From: Pseudomonadota bacterium
Lineage (GTDB): Bacteria; Pseudomonadota; Gammaproteobacteria; Burkholderiales; Burkholderiaceae_C
DNA: 64,000 bases
NCBI GenBank assembly: GCA_020161065.1
Contig: JAIUPH010000007.1
Location: 434,001-498,000, forward strand
Reading direction: 5' to 3'
Made by a program: the position numbers and the translations under genes. Positions 21,621 through 30,743 of this stretch are shown piece after piece. The notes under the pieces were generated by a model. The model made no database searches. It worked only from the letters and a program-made list of their open reading frames with translations, and was not told where the DNA came from. The stretch's first letter is position 1; every line of letters starts with the position of its first letter.

Positions 21621-23267
21621 ATGTCGCTGATCCCGCTTGTCCGGCCGTGGCGGCGGCAGCCGCTGCCGTCGGCCGGCGTCGGCCGCAGTCCGCTGGTCGA
21701 AGGCCTTGCGCTGCTGTTCAACGCTGCCGGCAGCCACGAGGTGTTTCGTGGGCTGGGCCCGACCACGCTGAACTCGATCGCCTCGCCCGATGGCACTGCC
21801 TACGCCACCGCTGGCAACTCCGCCGGCTGGCAACTGTCGTCGGGCCCGCTGCCGAACGGCTCTGATGAGCTGTCGATCATCGTGTGGGGCTACAACGGCG
21901 AGAACGTCAACGTCAGCGCCGAGACCACGCTACTGACGGCGGGCGCTGCAGGATCTGGCGCGGCAAGTGGGCTGCAGGTAGCGACGTATGCAGGCGGTGC
22001 TCCGCGGGCGTTCGTCTACTACTACCCGAACTACAACGGCAGTGCGTTGGTCAACAGCCCAGCGCCGCTTTCGCCCAACAGCCCGCATGTCGTCGGGATG
22101 CGGTTCGTGCGCAACTCCATGCTCGAACTTTGGGTTGATGGCGACATGGTTGCCTCCACGGCTGCCTCGAACTTCGCGGCCGGCTTGCGCGCCACTGGCT
22201 CTGGGATCAACGTCTCGGTGGGCTCGCAGGCGCGCTCGCTCGCAATCGCCGGCGGCGCGATGTGGCTGCGCGACATCGGCCCTGACGCTATGCGCTTGCT
22301 CACTGCAAGCCCGCAAGCACCATGGCAGCTCTTTGACAACCAGCGCATCTGGGCACCTGCTTCAGCGGGCGCGGGCGCATCGACGATCACACTGTCCGCA
22401 AGCCTCGGCGCGGTGGTGCAGCGCGCACTTTCCGCGAGCGCAGGCAGCTCGGCCGCGGTGCAGGCCGCCGGCGCGTCGACCAGCAGCGTTGGCCTTGCCG
22501 TGCAGGCCGCGCGCAGCGGCCAGGCGCAGCTGGAAGCGGCGGTGCAGGCCGCCGGCGTCGCGGTCAGCAGCTTGCAAGCTGCCGTGCAGGTCAGCGGGCA
22601 GCAGTCGGCGTCGCTCGACGCGGCCCTGCAGCTCGCGCGCAGCGCCGCGGCCGCGCTCGACCTGGCCGTGCAGGCGCAGGGCGCGCAGACCGCTTCGCTG
22701 TCGGCGCAGGTGCAGGCCGATCAAAGCGTGGCCACCGGGCTGAGCACGTACGTGCAGGCCGGCATCAGCGCGCAGGTGGCGCTGAGCGCGGCGGTGCTGC
22801 ACCAGGCGCTGGCGGCGGCGGGCATCGACACGGCCGTGCAGCTGCCTGGGCAGACCGCCATCACGGGCGTGGGCGCGGCGCTGCAGCAAGCCGGCGCGGC
22901 GGCGGCGGCGATCGAGCTGGCCGTGTCGCAGGCGCGCAGCGCGGGCGCGGCGCTCGACGTGCAGGTGCAAGGTGGGTCGATGGCCTTCGGTGCTGTGGAC
23001 GCCGCGCTGCAGGCGCTGGCCACCGCCAGCGCCGGCATCACCACGGCCGTGGCCGAGGTGGGCTCGGCGCAGGCGTCGCTCAATGCCGCGGTGGCGATGC
23101 GCGCTTCGGTGCAAGCCGCGCTGCAGGCCGCGACGCAGGACATGCGCCAGCTGTGGGCGGCGCTGTCGCTGTACATCGCCGATGGCCTGGTGGTCATCGT
23201 GGCCGCGCCGCTGCGCCTGCGCTTCAGCTTCGCGGCACGGCACATCACCTTCAAGTGGTCGGCATGA
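21621..23267 (+). CDS. tail fibre protein with lectin-like domain and 14-residue repeats
   Basis: The 548-residue protein has two parts. Residues about 25-250 look like a concanavalin/LamG-type jelly roll (ELSIIVWGYNGENVNV, SMLELWVDGDMVASTAASNF, GGAMWLRDIGPDAM). Residues about 255-510 are Ala/Gln/Ser-rich repeats with a 14-residue period anchored on (A)VQ and Leu, such as AVQAAGVAVSSLQA, AVQVSGQQSASLDA and ALQLARSAAAALDL. The C-terminus is hydrophobic and basic (LRLRFSFAARHITFKWSA). It probably forms a trimeric receptor-binding fibre. Confidence 0.65.
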   Translation: MSLIPLVRPWRRQPLPSAGVGRSPLVEGLALLFNAAGSHEVFRGLGPTTLNSIASPDGTAYATAGNSAGWQLSSGPLPNGSDELSIIVWGYNGENVNVSAETTLLTAGAAGSGAASGLQVATYAGGAPRAFVYYYPNYNGSALVNSPAPLSPNSPHVVGMRFVRNSMLELWVDGDMVASTAASNFAAGLRATGSGINVSVGSQARSLAIAGGAMWLRDIGPDAMRLLTASPQAPWQLFDNQRIWAPASAGAGASTITLSASLGAVVQRALSASAGSSAAVQAAGASTSSVGLAVQAARSGQAQLEAAVQAAGVAVSSLQAAVQVSGQQSASLDAALQLARSAAAALDLAVQAQGAQTASLSAQVQADQSVATGLSTYVQAGISAQVALSAAVLHQALAAAGIDTAVQLPGQTAITGVGAALQQAGAAAAAIELAVSQARSAGAALDVQVQGGSMAFGAVDAALQALATASAGITTAVAEVGSAQASLNAAVAMRASVQAALQAATQDMRQLWAALSLYIADGLVVIVAAPLRLRFSFAARHITFKWSA

Positions 23268-23578
23268 GAGTGGTGGCCGAACAATCGACCGCAGTGCTGT
23301 CGGCAACGTTCACCGATCGGTACCGCGCGCCGGCGGCGCCGGCATCGGTGAAGTACCGCATCGACTGCCAGACCACCGGCGTAGAGGTGCGCGGCTGGAC
23401 CGACCTGGCTGCCGCCGAGGCGGTCGACATCGTGCTGACCCCGGCGGACACCGCGCTGATCGATCAAGCCCACGAGAGCGAGCGCCGCCTGGTGACCGTG
23501 GTGGCGACCTACGGCGCTAACGACCAGGTGCAGGACGCCTGCGACTACTACATCCGAAACCTCGAACACGCGAGCTGA
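23264..23578 (+). CDS. unknown phage protein (fibre-associated)
   Basis: The 104-residue protein (MRVVAEQSTAVLSATFTDRY) reads as a small immunoglobulin-like beta-sandwich: PASVKYRIDCQTTGVEVRGW, AAEAVDIVLTPADTALID, RLVTVVATYGANDQVQD. It starts inside the fibre stop (ATGA) and may be a fibre-attached subunit or assembly factor. Confidence 0.5.
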   Translation: MRVVAEQSTAVLSATFTDRYRAPAAPASVKYRIDCQTTGVEVRGWTDLAAAEAVDIVLTPADTALIDQAHESERRLVTVVATYGANDQVQDACDYYIRNLEHAS

Positions 23579-23586
23579 GCCCTCCC

Positions 23587-23940
23587 ATGAACATCGTGCA
23601 GGTCGAACTCTGGCAGCTGGTGCTGCTGCTCATCACCTTCCTGGGCGCCGCCGCTGGCACGGGCAAGCTGCTGCTGTCGCAGACGCAGACGCACATCGAG
23701 GGCCAGATCGGCGCGCTGGCCGAGCGGCTGGGCTCGATCGAGGAAGCCAACCTGCGCGAGGTCGGGCAGTGGCAGCGCGTGGAGAGGGAGTTGATGAAGC
23801 TGCAAGCCGACCTGCCGCTGCACTACGTGCGCCGCGAGGACTACATCCGCGGGCAGAGCGTCATCGAGGCCAAGCTCGACAGCCTGGCACTGCGGATCGA
23901 GAACATGCAGCTGCGCGGAGGCAAGCATGACGCAGATTGA
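23587..23940 (+). CDS. DUF2730 (Mu gp25-like) membrane-anchored protein
   Basis: This 117-residue protein has one N-terminal membrane segment (about 8-30: LWQLVLLLITFLGAAAGTGK) and a helical tail with LSQTQTHIEGQIGALAERLG and a C-terminal LHYVRREDYIRGQSVIEAKL, the DUF2730 signature. In Mu it lies just before the terminase genes, as here. Its function is unknown. Confidence 0.75.
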   Translation: MNIVQVELWQLVLLLITFLGAAAGTGKLLLSQTQTHIEGQIGALAERLGSIEEANLREVGQWQRVERELMKLQADLPLHYVRREDYIRGQSVIEAKLDSLALRIENMQLRGGKHDAD

Positions 23941-24238
23941 CCAGGCTCGAATCCGGCGCGAGGCACTGCGCTGGCTGATCCTGTTGACGCTGAACACCGC
24001 GCGCCCGCTGGGCGCGTACGAAGGCCCGGTGCTGGCCGTGGCGCAGAGCGAGTACCCGGACGCCACGGCGCACGAGCTGCGGCGCGAGCTGGACTACCTG
24101 GTCGGCCGTCACCTGGTGCTGGTGACCAAGGAGCCGAGCGGCCGCTGGTTCTGCGAGCTGACGCGGCACGGCACGGACGTGGCCGAGTACACCGTCGACG
24201 TCGAGCCCGGCATCGCGCGGCCGGCGAAGTACTGGTGA
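23927..24238 (+). CDS. Mu gp26-like winged-helix protein
   Basis: The 103-residue protein reads as a winged helix: ARIRREALRWLILLTLNTAR, TAHELRRELDYLVGRHLVLV, SGRWFCELTRHGTDVAEYTV. Proteins of this size and position in transposable phages correspond to Mu gp26. It overlaps DUF2730 by 14 nt. A DNA-binding role next to the terminase is plausible. Confidence 0.65.
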   Translation: MTQIDQARIRREALRWLILLTLNTARPLGAYEGPVLAVAQSEYPDATAHELRRELDYLVGRHLVLVTKEPSGRWFCELTRHGTDVAEYTVDVEPGIARPAKYW

Positions 24239-24242
24239 GACG

Positions 24243-24815
24243 ATGTCGCGCAAGAGCAGCGTCAGCCGGCTGCCGGCGGAGATCAAGAGCTACATCGAGG
24301 CCATGCTCGCCACCGGCGCGCAGACGCTCGACGAGCTGATCGCCGACCTGCAGCAGCGCTACCCCGCCGAGGCCAGCGCCGGCAAGCTGCCGAGCCGCAG
24401 CGCCATCGGCCGCTACGGGCAGAAGCTGGATCGGCGGTTGGCGGCCATCAAGGCCAGCACCGACGCGGCCCGCCTCATCCACGAGCAGGTGGGTGATGAG
24501 TACGCGTCGCTGAGCGGCGCGGTGATGAAGCTGGTGCAGACCGAGATGTTCGAAGCCATCGTCACCTTGCAAGAGGCCGACGATCCCGACACCGACCCCG
24601 GCGAGCGCCTCACGCTGCTGAGCAAGGCCGCGAAGAACATCGCCACGCTGGCGCGCAGCGACGTGCACCTGAAGAAGTTCCAGGCCGAGGTGGAAGAGCG
24701 CGTGCGCACGCGTCTCCTCGAAGAGCAGAAGGCCAAGCTGGACCTGGTGGCCAAGGCCGAAGGCGTGACGCCGGCGACGCAGGCGGCCATTCGGCAGGCG
24801 CTGGGGATCGAATGA
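24243..24815 (+). CDS. DUF3486 (Mu gp27-like), probable small terminase subunit
   Basis: The 190-residue protein starts MSRKSSVSRLPAEIKSYIEA, with the LP.E....I (helix-turn-helix-like) opening and ELIADLQQRYPAEASAGKLP, SRSAIGRYGQKLDRRLAAIK typical of DUF3486. Residues 70-190 are helical. In Mu-like phages it precedes the large terminase and is taken as the DNA-recognition subunit. It overlaps the terminase start by 4 nt. Confidence 0.75.
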   Translation: MSRKSSVSRLPAEIKSYIEAMLATGAQTLDELIADLQQRYPAEASAGKLPSRSAIGRYGQKLDRRLAAIKASTDAARLIHEQVGDEYASLSGAVMKLVQTEMFEAIVTLQEADDPDTDPGERLTLLSKAAKNIATLARSDVHLKKFQAEVEERVRTRLLEEQKAKLDLVAKAEGVTPATQAAIRQALGIE

Positions 24816-26233
24816 AGCGCCGCGGCAACGCCAAGGTGATCCCGGCCAACCCGGAGGCCATCTTCCTGCCCTACCAGTCGCGGTGGATCAAGGACAAGAG
24901 CCGGCTCAAGCTGATGGAGAAGAGCCGGCAGGTCGGCCTGTCGTGGTGCACGGCCTACGACGTGATCGAGGACGTGTCCGCGCAAGGCCGCCGTTACGAC
25001 GAGTGGGTGAGCAGCCGCGACGACATCCAGGCCCGGCTGTTCCTCGAGGACGCCAAGCTGTGGGCAGGCGTATCCAACCTGGCCGCGCAAGACCTCGGCG
25101 AGCAGGTGCTCGATCTCGGCAACGGCGAGAAGGCAACGGCCTACGTGCTGACGTTCGCCAACGGCCGGCGCCTGCACAGCATGTCGAGCAACGCCGACGC
25201 CCAGGCCGGCAAGCGCGGCGGCCGCACGCTCGACGAGTTCGCGTTGCACAAGGACCAGCGCAAGCTGTGGGCCATCGCCTACCCCGGCATCACCTGGGGC
25301 GGCAGCCTGCGCGTCGTCAGCACCCATCGCGGCAGCAACAGCTTCTTCAACGCCCTGGTGCGCGAGATCCGCGAGAAGGGCAACCCGAAGAAGATCAGCC
25401 TGCACCGCGTGACGCTGCAGGACGCGCTGGACCAGGGCTTCCTGTTCAAGCTGCAGCAGGCGCTGCCGGCCGACGACCAGCAGCAGGCCATGGACGAGGC
25501 GCAGTACTTCGACTTCGTGAAGGCCGGCACGGCCGACGCGGAGAGCTTCGATCAGGAGTACATGTGCATCGCCTCGGACGACGATTCGAAATTCATCGAG
25601 TACGAGCTGATCACGGCCTGCGAGTACCTGGCCACCGAGCCGTGGCAACGCGCGCTGGACGAGCCGGTGCAAGGCCAGCTGTATGCCGGGGTGGACATCG
25701 GCCGCAAGAAAGACCTCACGGTGCTGTGGATCGTCGAGCGGCTGGGCGACGTGTTCTACACGCGGCACGTCGAGTCGATGGCGCGCATGCGCAAGAGCGC
25801 GCAGGAGGCCATCATGTGGCCGTGGTTCGAGCGCTGCGAGCGCATCTGCATCGACGCCTCGGGCCTGGGCATCGGCTGGGCCGATGACGCGCAGGACCGC
25901 TTCGGCGAACACCGCGTGGAGGCGGTGACCTTCACGCCGCAGGTCAAGGAGGCGCTGGCCTATCCGCTGCGTGGCGCGATGGAAGACCGCAAGCTGCGCA
26001 TCCCCGATGACCCGGTGATCCGCGCCGACCTGCGCAAGGTGCAGAAACAGGTGACGGCCGCCGGCAACGTGCGCTTCGTCGCCGAGAGCACGCCCGACGG
26101 CCACGCCGACCGCTTTTGGGCGCTGGCGCTGGCGCTGCATGCGGGGTCGGTGCCGTTCTCGCCGATCGAATTCCAGTCGGCCGGCAGTGTGGGCGCTGCA
26201 CCGCGAGACCTGTCGGGCTTCCTCTATGGCTGA
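24812..26233 (+). CDS. large terminase (Mu gp28-like)
   Basis: The 473-residue protein has an ATPase domain with a deviant Walker A (EKSRQVGLSW, residues 37-46), Walker B/motif RTLDEFALH (138-146) and a coupling motif VVSTHRGSNSFF. The C-terminal nuclease of RNase-H fold shows an acidic start YAGVDIGRKKDLTVL (Asp295) and ICIDASGLGIGWADDA. It packages phage DNA with flanking host DNA by the headful mechanism in Mu-type phages. The start overlaps gp27. Confidence 0.85.
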   Translation: MKRRGNAKVIPANPEAIFLPYQSRWIKDKSRLKLMEKSRQVGLSWCTAYDVIEDVSAQGRRYDEWVSSRDDIQARLFLEDAKLWAGVSNLAAQDLGEQVLDLGNGEKATAYVLTFANGRRLHSMSSNADAQAGKRGGRTLDEFALHKDQRKLWAIAYPGITWGGSLRVVSTHRGSNSFFNALVREIREKGNPKKISLHRVTLQDALDQGFLFKLQQALPADDQQQAMDEAQYFDFVKAGTADAESFDQEYMCIASDDDSKFIEYELITACEYLATEPWQRALDEPVQGQLYAGVDIGRKKDLTVLWIVERLGDVFYTRHVESMARMRKSAQEAIMWPWFERCERICIDASGLGIGWADDAQDRFGEHRVEAVTFTPQVKEALAYPLRGAMEDRKLRIPDDPVIRADLRKVQKQVTAAGNVRFVAESTPDGHADRFWALALALHAGSVPFSPIEFQSAGSVGAAPRDLSGFLYG

Positions 26234-27809
26234 AACCACCAAGACCCGCCGCGCCGCCAAGGCGCCTGCCGCGCTGCCCGAGCCGCAGCTCGACACCGAG
26301 ATTGCATCGCGGCTGCTCGACCCGTTCGAGACGCTGTACATGGGTCTCGTGCGCACCAACGATCCGCTGCTGCTCGAGAAGGGCAGCGCGGCCAGCGGGG
26401 CCGACCTGTACCGCGACCTTAAGCGCGACGGCAAGGTGTTCAGCGCGCTGCAGAAGCGTGTGCTGGCGCTGGTGGGCCGACCCTACCAGGTGGTGCCGGT
26501 GCAGGACGGCGGGCGCGGCAAAGCCGACGCCGAGGTGCTGCAGGACATCCTCAAGCGCAGCGGCTTCGACAAGCTGTGCAGCGAGCTGCTCGAAGCGCTG
26601 CTGACCGGCGCGGCGATCAACGAGATCGTGATGACGATCCGCGACGGGCGCTACGAAGTGGCCCGCGCGCCGCAGCGCGCGCTGCGCCGCTTTGCGTTCG
26701 TGCAGCCGGATGACGGCGGCCCGCCGGAGCTGCGCATGCTCACGCGCGCCAACCTGCTGACCGGCGAGCCGCTGCCGCCGCGCGCGTTCGTCGTCCACCG
26801 CGTCAACCCGCAGGACGACAACCCCTGGGGCCTCGGCCTGGGCCTGCAGCTCTACTGGGCCGTGTTCTTCAAGCGCAAGGCCATGATCAGCTGGAACAAG
26901 CTGAACGACCGCGCCGGCGTGCCAGTGCCGTGGGGCAAATACCCGCGCGGGGCCGGGCCGAAAGAGAAGGGCACGCTGTTCGATGCCCTGAAAGCACTCA
27001 GCAACGACGGCGTGATCATGACGCCCGAGGGCACGATGATCGAGCTGCTGGAGAGCAAGCTCGCGTCGGGCTCGATCACCTCGCAGCAGGCGCTGTGCGA
27101 GTACTGCGACGACTGGATCGACGCGGTGCTGCTGGGCCAGGAAGCACGCAGCAAGAGCGGCGGGGCGCTGGCCAGCGCGAGCAAAGAGCGCAGTTCGGTC
27201 AGGCTCGACCTGGTGCAGGCCGACAGCAACCTGCTGAGCGAGACGCTCAACGCCACCCTCATCCAGTGGCTGTGCGAGCTGAACGGCTTGGTGCCCTGCA
27301 CGGTCGAGCGCGTCATCAAGGAGGAGGAGGACCTCAAGATGTCCGCCGACACCGACAAGGTGGTCAGCGACATGGGCTTCGAGCTGGACGAAGAGACCGT
27401 GCATGCGCGGTACGGCGAGGGCTGGCGCAAGAAGGCGGCAGCGCCAGCGGCACCACCGCTTGCGCCTGGTGCTGGCGCCGGCGATGCACCGCCGGGCGCG
27501 GCGGCTGAGCCGAAGCCTGGCGCGGTGCAGTTCGCCGAGGCCGCGCAGCGCGATGGCCAGGCCGCGATCGACGCCGCGATCGACGCGGTCGACGACGCCG
27601 AGCTGCAGGCCGCGATGCGTGGCCTGCTGGACCCACTGATGGCCGCGATCGACGCGGCCGACACCTACGAGGACGCCCTGGCCGCCGCCGAGGCGGCCTA
27701 CCCGCGCATGGACAAGGCGCGGCTGCAGTCGCTGTTGGCGCGCGCGATGTTCGGTGCCGAGACCTTCGGCCGGACCGAGCGTGACGACGCGAAACCTTCG
27801 CCGGCGTGA
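26226..27809 (+). CDS. portal protein (DUF935, Mu gp29-like)
   Basis: From ATG at 26,226, overlapping the terminase end by 8 nt, the protein has 527 residues. Characteristic DUF935 segments are DLYRDLKRDGKVFSALQKRV, NPWGLGLGLQLYWAVFFKRK, DRAGVPVPWGKYPRG and ITSQQALCEYCDDWIDAVLL. The C-terminal 120 residues are Ala-rich (AAIDAAIDAVDDAELQAAMR). It forms the dodecameric DNA entry ring of the head. Confidence 0.85.
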   Translation: MAETTKTRRAAKAPAALPEPQLDTEIASRLLDPFETLYMGLVRTNDPLLLEKGSAASGADLYRDLKRDGKVFSALQKRVLALVGRPYQVVPVQDGGRGKADAEVLQDILKRSGFDKLCSELLEALLTGAAINEIVMTIRDGRYEVARAPQRALRRFAFVQPDDGGPPELRMLTRANLLTGEPLPPRAFVVHRVNPQDDNPWGLGLGLQLYWAVFFKRKAMISWNKLNDRAGVPVPWGKYPRGAGPKEKGTLFDALKALSNDGVIMTPEGTMIELLESKLASGSITSQQALCEYCDDWIDAVLLGQEARSKSGGALASASKERSSVRLDLVQADSNLLSETLNATLIQWLCELNGLVPCTVERVIKEEEDLKMSADTDKVVSDMGFELDEETVHARYGEGWRKKAAAPAAPPLAPGAGAGDAPPGAAAEPKPGAVQFAEAAQRDGQAAIDAAIDAVDDAELQAAMRGLLDPLMAAIDAADTYEDALAAAEAAYPRMDKARLQSLLARAMFGAETFGRTERDDAKPSPA

Positions 27810-27834
27810 GCCGGCTGCGAACGGAGATCGACCC

Positions 27835-28101
27835 ATGATTCCAACGATCGGCCGCGACGTGATCCTGCACGGCCACCATGCGAACGGCTCGCTCAACCAC
27901 CCGGCCAAGATCACCCGCGTGTGGAGCGCCAACACCGACACCGCCAACGGCCCGGTGTGCGTCAACCTGATCGTCTTCGGCGACAACGAGGTGCCGCATG
28001 TGCGCACGTCGGTGATGCTCTACGAGAGCCGCGACGAGGCGTTCGCCGCCTGCGCCGGCGTGATGGGCGGCTGCGCGGCGCACTGGCCCGTGCGGGCCTG
28101 A
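27835..28101 (+). CDS. small phage protein between portal and Dam
   Basis: An 88-residue protein starts MIPTIGRDVILHGHHANGSL. The beta-rich layout (HPAKITRVWSAN, GPVCVNLIVFGDNEVPHVRT, SVMLYESRDEAFA) resembles small phage proteins that begin with (P)xIGRxVxY and lie in cargo positions. No function is known. Confidence 0.5.
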   Translation: MIPTIGRDVILHGHHANGSLNHPAKITRVWSANTDTANGPVCVNLIVFGDNEVPHVRTSVMLYESRDEAFAACAGVMGGCAAHWPVRA

Positions 28102-28296
28102 CGCCGGATGAACTTCGGGCCTGCGTTGACGTTCCGGTGCTCGGCGCCGGTCGGACGCACGCCCAGCAAAAAAGACAGGGCGACGGCCACGGGTGCGCGA
28201 ACACCCGCAGTCGACGCCTCCTCCGTGTTATGCGCACGGGATCGGCCGAAGACCCTGCCACCTGTACAGGCCGGGTCAGTGTATCGGAGCCCCCTC

Positions 28297-29085
28297 GTGC
28301 AAGGACCCATCATTCCGTGGATCGGCGGCAAGCGGCGCCTGGCTGACTTGCTGATCCCGCGCTTCCCGCAACACCACTGCTACGTCGAGCTGTTCGCCGG
28401 CGGCGCCGCGCTCTACTTCCTGCGGCCGCCGGCGCCGGTGGAGGTGATCAACGACGTCAACGGCGACCTGGTCAACCTGTACCGCGTCGTCAAGCACCAC
28501 CTCGAAGAATTCGTCAGGCAGTTCAAGTGGGCCTTGTCGAGCCGCGAGCTGTTCCGCTGGCTGCAAGACACGCCGCCCGACACGCTGACTGATGTGCAGC
28601 GCGCGGCGCGCTTCTACTACCTGCAGCACCAGTGCTTCGGCGGCAAGGTCGCAGGCCAGACCTGGGGCACCGCGACCACCGCGCCGCCGGTGAACCTGCT
28701 GCGCATCGAAGAGCAGCTGAGCGCCGCCCACCTGCGCCTGCAGGCGACCTACATCGAGCGCATGCACTGGCTCGAATGCCTGCAGCGGTACGACCGCGAG
28801 CACACCTTCTTCTATCTCGATCCGCCGTACTGGCAGACCGAGGGTTATGGCGTCGGGTTCGGCTTCGACAACTACGAGGCCATGGCCACCGCGCTGCGCA
28901 CGCTGAAGGGCAAAGCGCTGGTGAGCATCAACGACCACCCCGACATCCGGCGCGTCTTCGACGGCTTCCACATGGAGAGCCTGGACATCAGCTACACGGT
29001 AGGCGGCGGCGACAAGGCCGCGGCGCGCAAGGAGCTGGTGATCTGGTCGTGGGACCAGGCGGCCGAGCCGGCGGGGCTCTTCTGA
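28297..29085 (+). CDS. D12-class N6-adenine DNA methyltransferase (Dam-like)
   Basis: A GTG at 28,297 with GGAG 8 nt before it gives 262 residues. Motif X/I appear as IIPWIGGKRRLADLL and ELFAGGAALYF; the catalytic motif IV is DPPY (175-178, in FFYLDPPYWQTEGYG). It transfers a methyl group from S-adenosylmethionine to adenine, probably to protect phage DNA from restriction. It stands with two small genes between portal and gp30-like genes, which are adjacent in Mu, behind a 195-nt gap that holds a CCTGTACAGG palindrome (28,261-28,270). Confidence 0.85.
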   Translation: MQGPIIPWIGGKRRLADLLIPRFPQHHCYVELFAGGAALYFLRPPAPVEVINDVNGDLVNLYRVVKHHLEEFVRQFKWALSSRELFRWLQDTPPDTLTDVQRAARFYYLQHQCFGGKVAGQTWGTATTAPPVNLLRIEEQLSAAHLRLQATYIERMHWLECLQRYDREHTFFYLDPPYWQTEGYGVGFGFDNYEAMATALRTLKGKALVSINDHPDIRRVFDGFHMESLDISYTVGGGDKAAARKELVIWSWDQAAEPAGLF

Positions 29086-29093
29086 GGACCGAC

Positions 29094-29396
29094 ATGCAAA
29101 TCTCGATGGATCCCGCGCAACCCGGCGGCGACACGACGATGTTCTGGGTCGTGCAAGCCGTGATCGGCGACGGCTGGCGCTGCCGTGGCGTCTTCTCGGT
29201 GGAGGCGGAGGCCGATGCCCTAGTGGCCAGCCTCAACGAGCGCCCGGAGATCTTTGGCTCGGCCTGCCGCGTGCGCATGAGCTACGAGGTACTGGCGGAC
29301 CAAATCTTCGAGGACCGCCTGGGCCGGCTGGCGCCGCTGCTCAAGCTGATCGAAGGCCTCCAGCAAGCCGTCATCGCCGCAAACGAGCAAGGCTGA
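29094..29396 (+). CDS. small phage protein downstream of Dam
   Basis: The 100-residue protein starts MQISMDPAQPGGDTTMFWVV (a later ATG at 29,139 is an alternative). It shows a beta-alpha pattern: FWVVQAVIGDGWRCRGVFSV, EADALVASLNERP, RVRMSYEVLADQIFED. It ends 4 nt before the head morphogenesis gene. No family recognised. Confidence 0.45.
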   Translation: MQISMDPAQPGGDTTMFWVVQAVIGDGWRCRGVFSVEAEADALVASLNERPEIFGSACRVRMSYEVLADQIFEDRLGRLAPLLKLIEGLQQAVIAANEQG

Positions 29397-29400
29397 GCTG

Positions 29401-30735
29401 ATGGCCATCGCGGCGCGCCTGGACCTTGAGCCCGCCGATGCGGTGCGCTTTTTCGCCGCCAAGGGCGAGGCGCGGAGCTGGGACTACACGGACACCTGGC
29501 GCGAAGCCAACGTGCACGCCTTCACCGTGGCCAAGGCCACGACGACGGAGGTGCTGCGCACGATCCGCGCCGAGGTGGCCAAGTCGATCGGCGAGGGCCA
29601 GACCTTCGAGGCCTTCAAGAAGGCGCTGCGCCCGCGCCTGGAAGAGCTGGGCTGGTGGGGCCGCCAGCAAGTACTCGACGGCGACACCGGCGAGGTGAGC
29701 AGCGTGCAGCTGGGCAGCAACCGCCGGCTGCGCACGATCTACCAGACCAACGTGCAGACGGCCTACATGGCCGGCCGCTACAAGCGCTACCTGGACAACG
29801 TGGCCGACCGGCCGTACTGGCAGTACGTGGCGGTGATGGACAGCCGCACGCGGCCCGAGCACGCGGCGCTGAACGGCAAGGTGTGGCGCTGGGACGATCC
29901 GATCTGGGAGGTGATCTGGCCGCCCAACGGCTGGGGCTGTCGCTGCCGCAGCGTGGCCCTGACCGAGGCCGAGTTCCAGGCGCTGGGCGTGGCGCTGGAG
30001 CGCGGCGCCGACGCCATCGTCGAGCTGCAGGTGCCCGTCGGCCGCGAAGGCCGAACGGTGACCGTGCAGGGCGTGCGCTACCTCGATTCGACCGGCAAGG
30101 AGCAGGTGTTCCGGCCCGATCCGGGCTGGGACTACAACCCGGGCGCCGAGTGGTCGCGGTTCGATCCGGCGGGCTTCAGGTCGGAAGCCGACGCCGGCCG
30201 ATCGCTGACGGCAGCGCCGGCCGCGAAGCCGATTCGGTCGATCGCCGGCATCCCCACCTGGCAGGACGTCGGCCGGCCGGACCTGCGCCTGCTCGATCCG
30301 GCCTGGCGGCTGCCGGATCCCGGCGAGCTGCCGGCCGCGAGCGACCGCGACACCGCGCATCGCATGATGGTCGACGTGCTGCTGGCGGGCGCGTCGACGC
30401 GCACCGTGAAGACACCGATCGAGGACGTGGTCATCCGGCGCGAGCTGCTACCGCACGTGACGGAGAAAGAGCAGGACGCGCGCGAGCGCTACGCCAACTA
30501 CGTGCTGCCGGCGCTGCAACAGCCCTTCGAGGTGTGGTTGACGCCGTACGAGGACGGCACCTACCGAAAGCGCTACATCGGCCTGTTCCAGGCCAAGAAC
30601 GATTTGCTGGTGGTAGTGCGCGAGAACCGCGACGGCGCGCTGAGCTGGGACGTCTACAACCTGATGCACGGCACCGCGAAGCGCCTGAATAAGCTCCGCG
30701 TCGGCACGCTGCTGTTCAGCGAGCTTGGCAGGTAG
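29401..30735 (+). CDS. Mu F-like head morphogenesis protein fused to a PBECR-type nuclease domain
   Basis: The 444-residue protein has the Mu F/SPP1 gp7-type N-terminal domain (VAKSIGEGQTFEAFKKALRP, IYQTNVQTAYMAGRYKRYLD, DSRTRPEHAALNGKVWRWDD, then WPPNGWGCRCRSVALTEAE). After a Pro-rich linker (about 240-300), residues about 315-440 form a second domain (IEDVVIRRELLPHVTEKEQD, FEVWLTPYEDGTYRKRYIGL, NLMHGTAKRLNKLRVGTLLF) that I read as a phage Barnase/EndoU/ColicinE5-RelE-like (PBECR2) nuclease. Such domains are carried into the cell with the virion. The nuclease call is by pattern only. Confidence 0.75.
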   Translation: MAIAARLDLEPADAVRFFAAKGEARSWDYTDTWREANVHAFTVAKATTTEVLRTIRAEVAKSIGEGQTFEAFKKALRPRLEELGWWGRQQVLDGDTGEVSSVQLGSNRRLRTIYQTNVQTAYMAGRYKRYLDNVADRPYWQYVAVMDSRTRPEHAALNGKVWRWDDPIWEVIWPPNGWGCRCRSVALTEAEFQALGVALERGADAIVELQVPVGREGRTVTVQGVRYLDSTGKEQVFRPDPGWDYNPGAEWSRFDPAGFRSEADAGRSLTAAPAAKPIRSIAGIPTWQDVGRPDLRLLDPAWRLPDPGELPAASDRDTAHRMMVDVLLAGASTRTVKTPIEDVVIRRELLPHVTEKEQDARERYANYVLPALQQPFEVWLTPYEDGTYRKRYIGLFQAKNDLLVVVRENRDGALSWDVYNLMHGTAKRLNKLRVGTLLFSELGR

Positions 30736-30743
30736 GAGCGAAG

